A stretch of DNA of 64,000 nucleotides. Origin: Streptomyces capillispiralis (GTDB lineage Bacteria > Actinomycetota > Actinomycetes > Streptomycetales > Streptomycetaceae). The translations under genes and the position numbers were made by a program. Where the stretch lies: contig NZ_VIWV01000001.1 in the NCBI RefSeq assembly GCF_007829875.1, positions 6,770,001-6,834,000 on the forward strand, given 5' to 3'. Under the pieces are notes generated by a model. That model made no database searches. It was given only the letters and a program-made list of their open reading frames with translations, and was not told the origin of the DNA. Positions 63,871 to 64,000 of this stretch are shown here, one piece after another; the stretch's first letter is position 1; each line of letters begins with the position of its first letter.

Positions 63871-64000
63871 GTGCCCAAGCGCAAGAACACGTTCTCGTCC
63901 TGGCCGCGCCGCCTCGCCCAGCGCGCCGTCCACGCGGGCTGGGCCTGGGCGCAGCGCACCGGCTCGGTGACCGCCGAGCACCCCGGCCGCTTCCGCTTCG
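63871..64000 (+). CDS. Truncated gene at window edge
   Basis: Starts GTG 63871: MPKRKNTFSSWPRRLAQRAV, then GWAWAQRTGSVTAEHPGRFR, cut by the window end after 43 residues. The start resembles Streptomyces acyltransferase-like hexapeptide proteins, but this much is too short to be sure. Confidence 0.5.
   Translation, partial: MPKRKNTFSSWPRRLAQRAVHAGWAWAQRTGSVTAEHPGRFRF

Overview
The window is a chromosomal segment of a Streptomyces-type actinomycete. The DNA is very GC-rich with G/C at most codon third positions, GTG starts and 4-bp GTGA overlaps are common, and gene order matches the conserved actinobacterial block pgsA-like / DUF881 / Sbp / DUF881 / garA / MerR / bifunctional nuclease / MerR / gcvP. 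It opens in the 3' part of a 23S rRNA gene followed by 5S rRNA and a strong terminator, so an rRNA operon ends at about 1.4 kb.

Region by region. (1) 1.5-15.2 kb: envelope, division and glycine-metabolism genes: a CDP-alcohol phosphatidyltransferase, a large GDP-mannose pyrophosphorylase-like protein with a degenerate phosphomannomutase tail, two DUF881 proteins around Sbp, a GarA-like FHA protein, an FtsR-like MerR regulator, a bifunctional nuclease, a second MerR regulator, DNA polymerase IV, a PRC-barrel protein, and gcvP behind a tandem glycine riboswitch. (2) 15.3-18.6 kb: molybdate ABC transporter modABC with an HTH-TOBE regulator. (3) 18.7-36.6 kb: regulators, exporters and small enzymes, many paired with a neighbouring regulator (two LacI, PadR, MocR, LysR). 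Several short intergenic regions carry clear palindromes. A HipA-like kinase forms a two-gene unit with a DUF3037 protein. (4) 36.6-48.7 kb: an excalibur-domain protein, two SDR genes behind a good consensus promoter, a solute-binding lipoprotein, uracil-DNA glycosylase, apolipoprotein N-acyltransferase and small enzymes. (5) 48.7-53.2 kb: an island of about 4.4 kb. (6) 53.1-64.0 kb: uppP, an HxlR regulator divergent from a thiolase, a VTT membrane protein, a divergent EF-Tu (tuf3 type), a spermidine-synthase-like protein, an MFS transporter, DedA, a gamma-class carbonic anhydrase homologue and a truncated last gene.

The most notable feature is the island in region 5. The 3' end of uppP occurs twice in the same orientation: once as the end of the intact gene, and once, 4374 bp away, as an orphan fragment that still has its stop codon. 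The repeats are 87 bp with one mismatch. The intact gene now ends in synonymous but differently coded DNA, while the orphan fragment has the high-GC codons expected of the host. This is what integration of an element into the 3' end of a protein-coding gene would leave. The interior is mostly decayed: a frameshifted transposase, a truncated sugar dehydrogenase, an aldo/keto reductase with two compensating frameshifts that remove its catalytic lysine, a carbamoyltransferase fragment and a MazG-like fragment, around an apparently intact SDR gene and an MmyB-type regulator.
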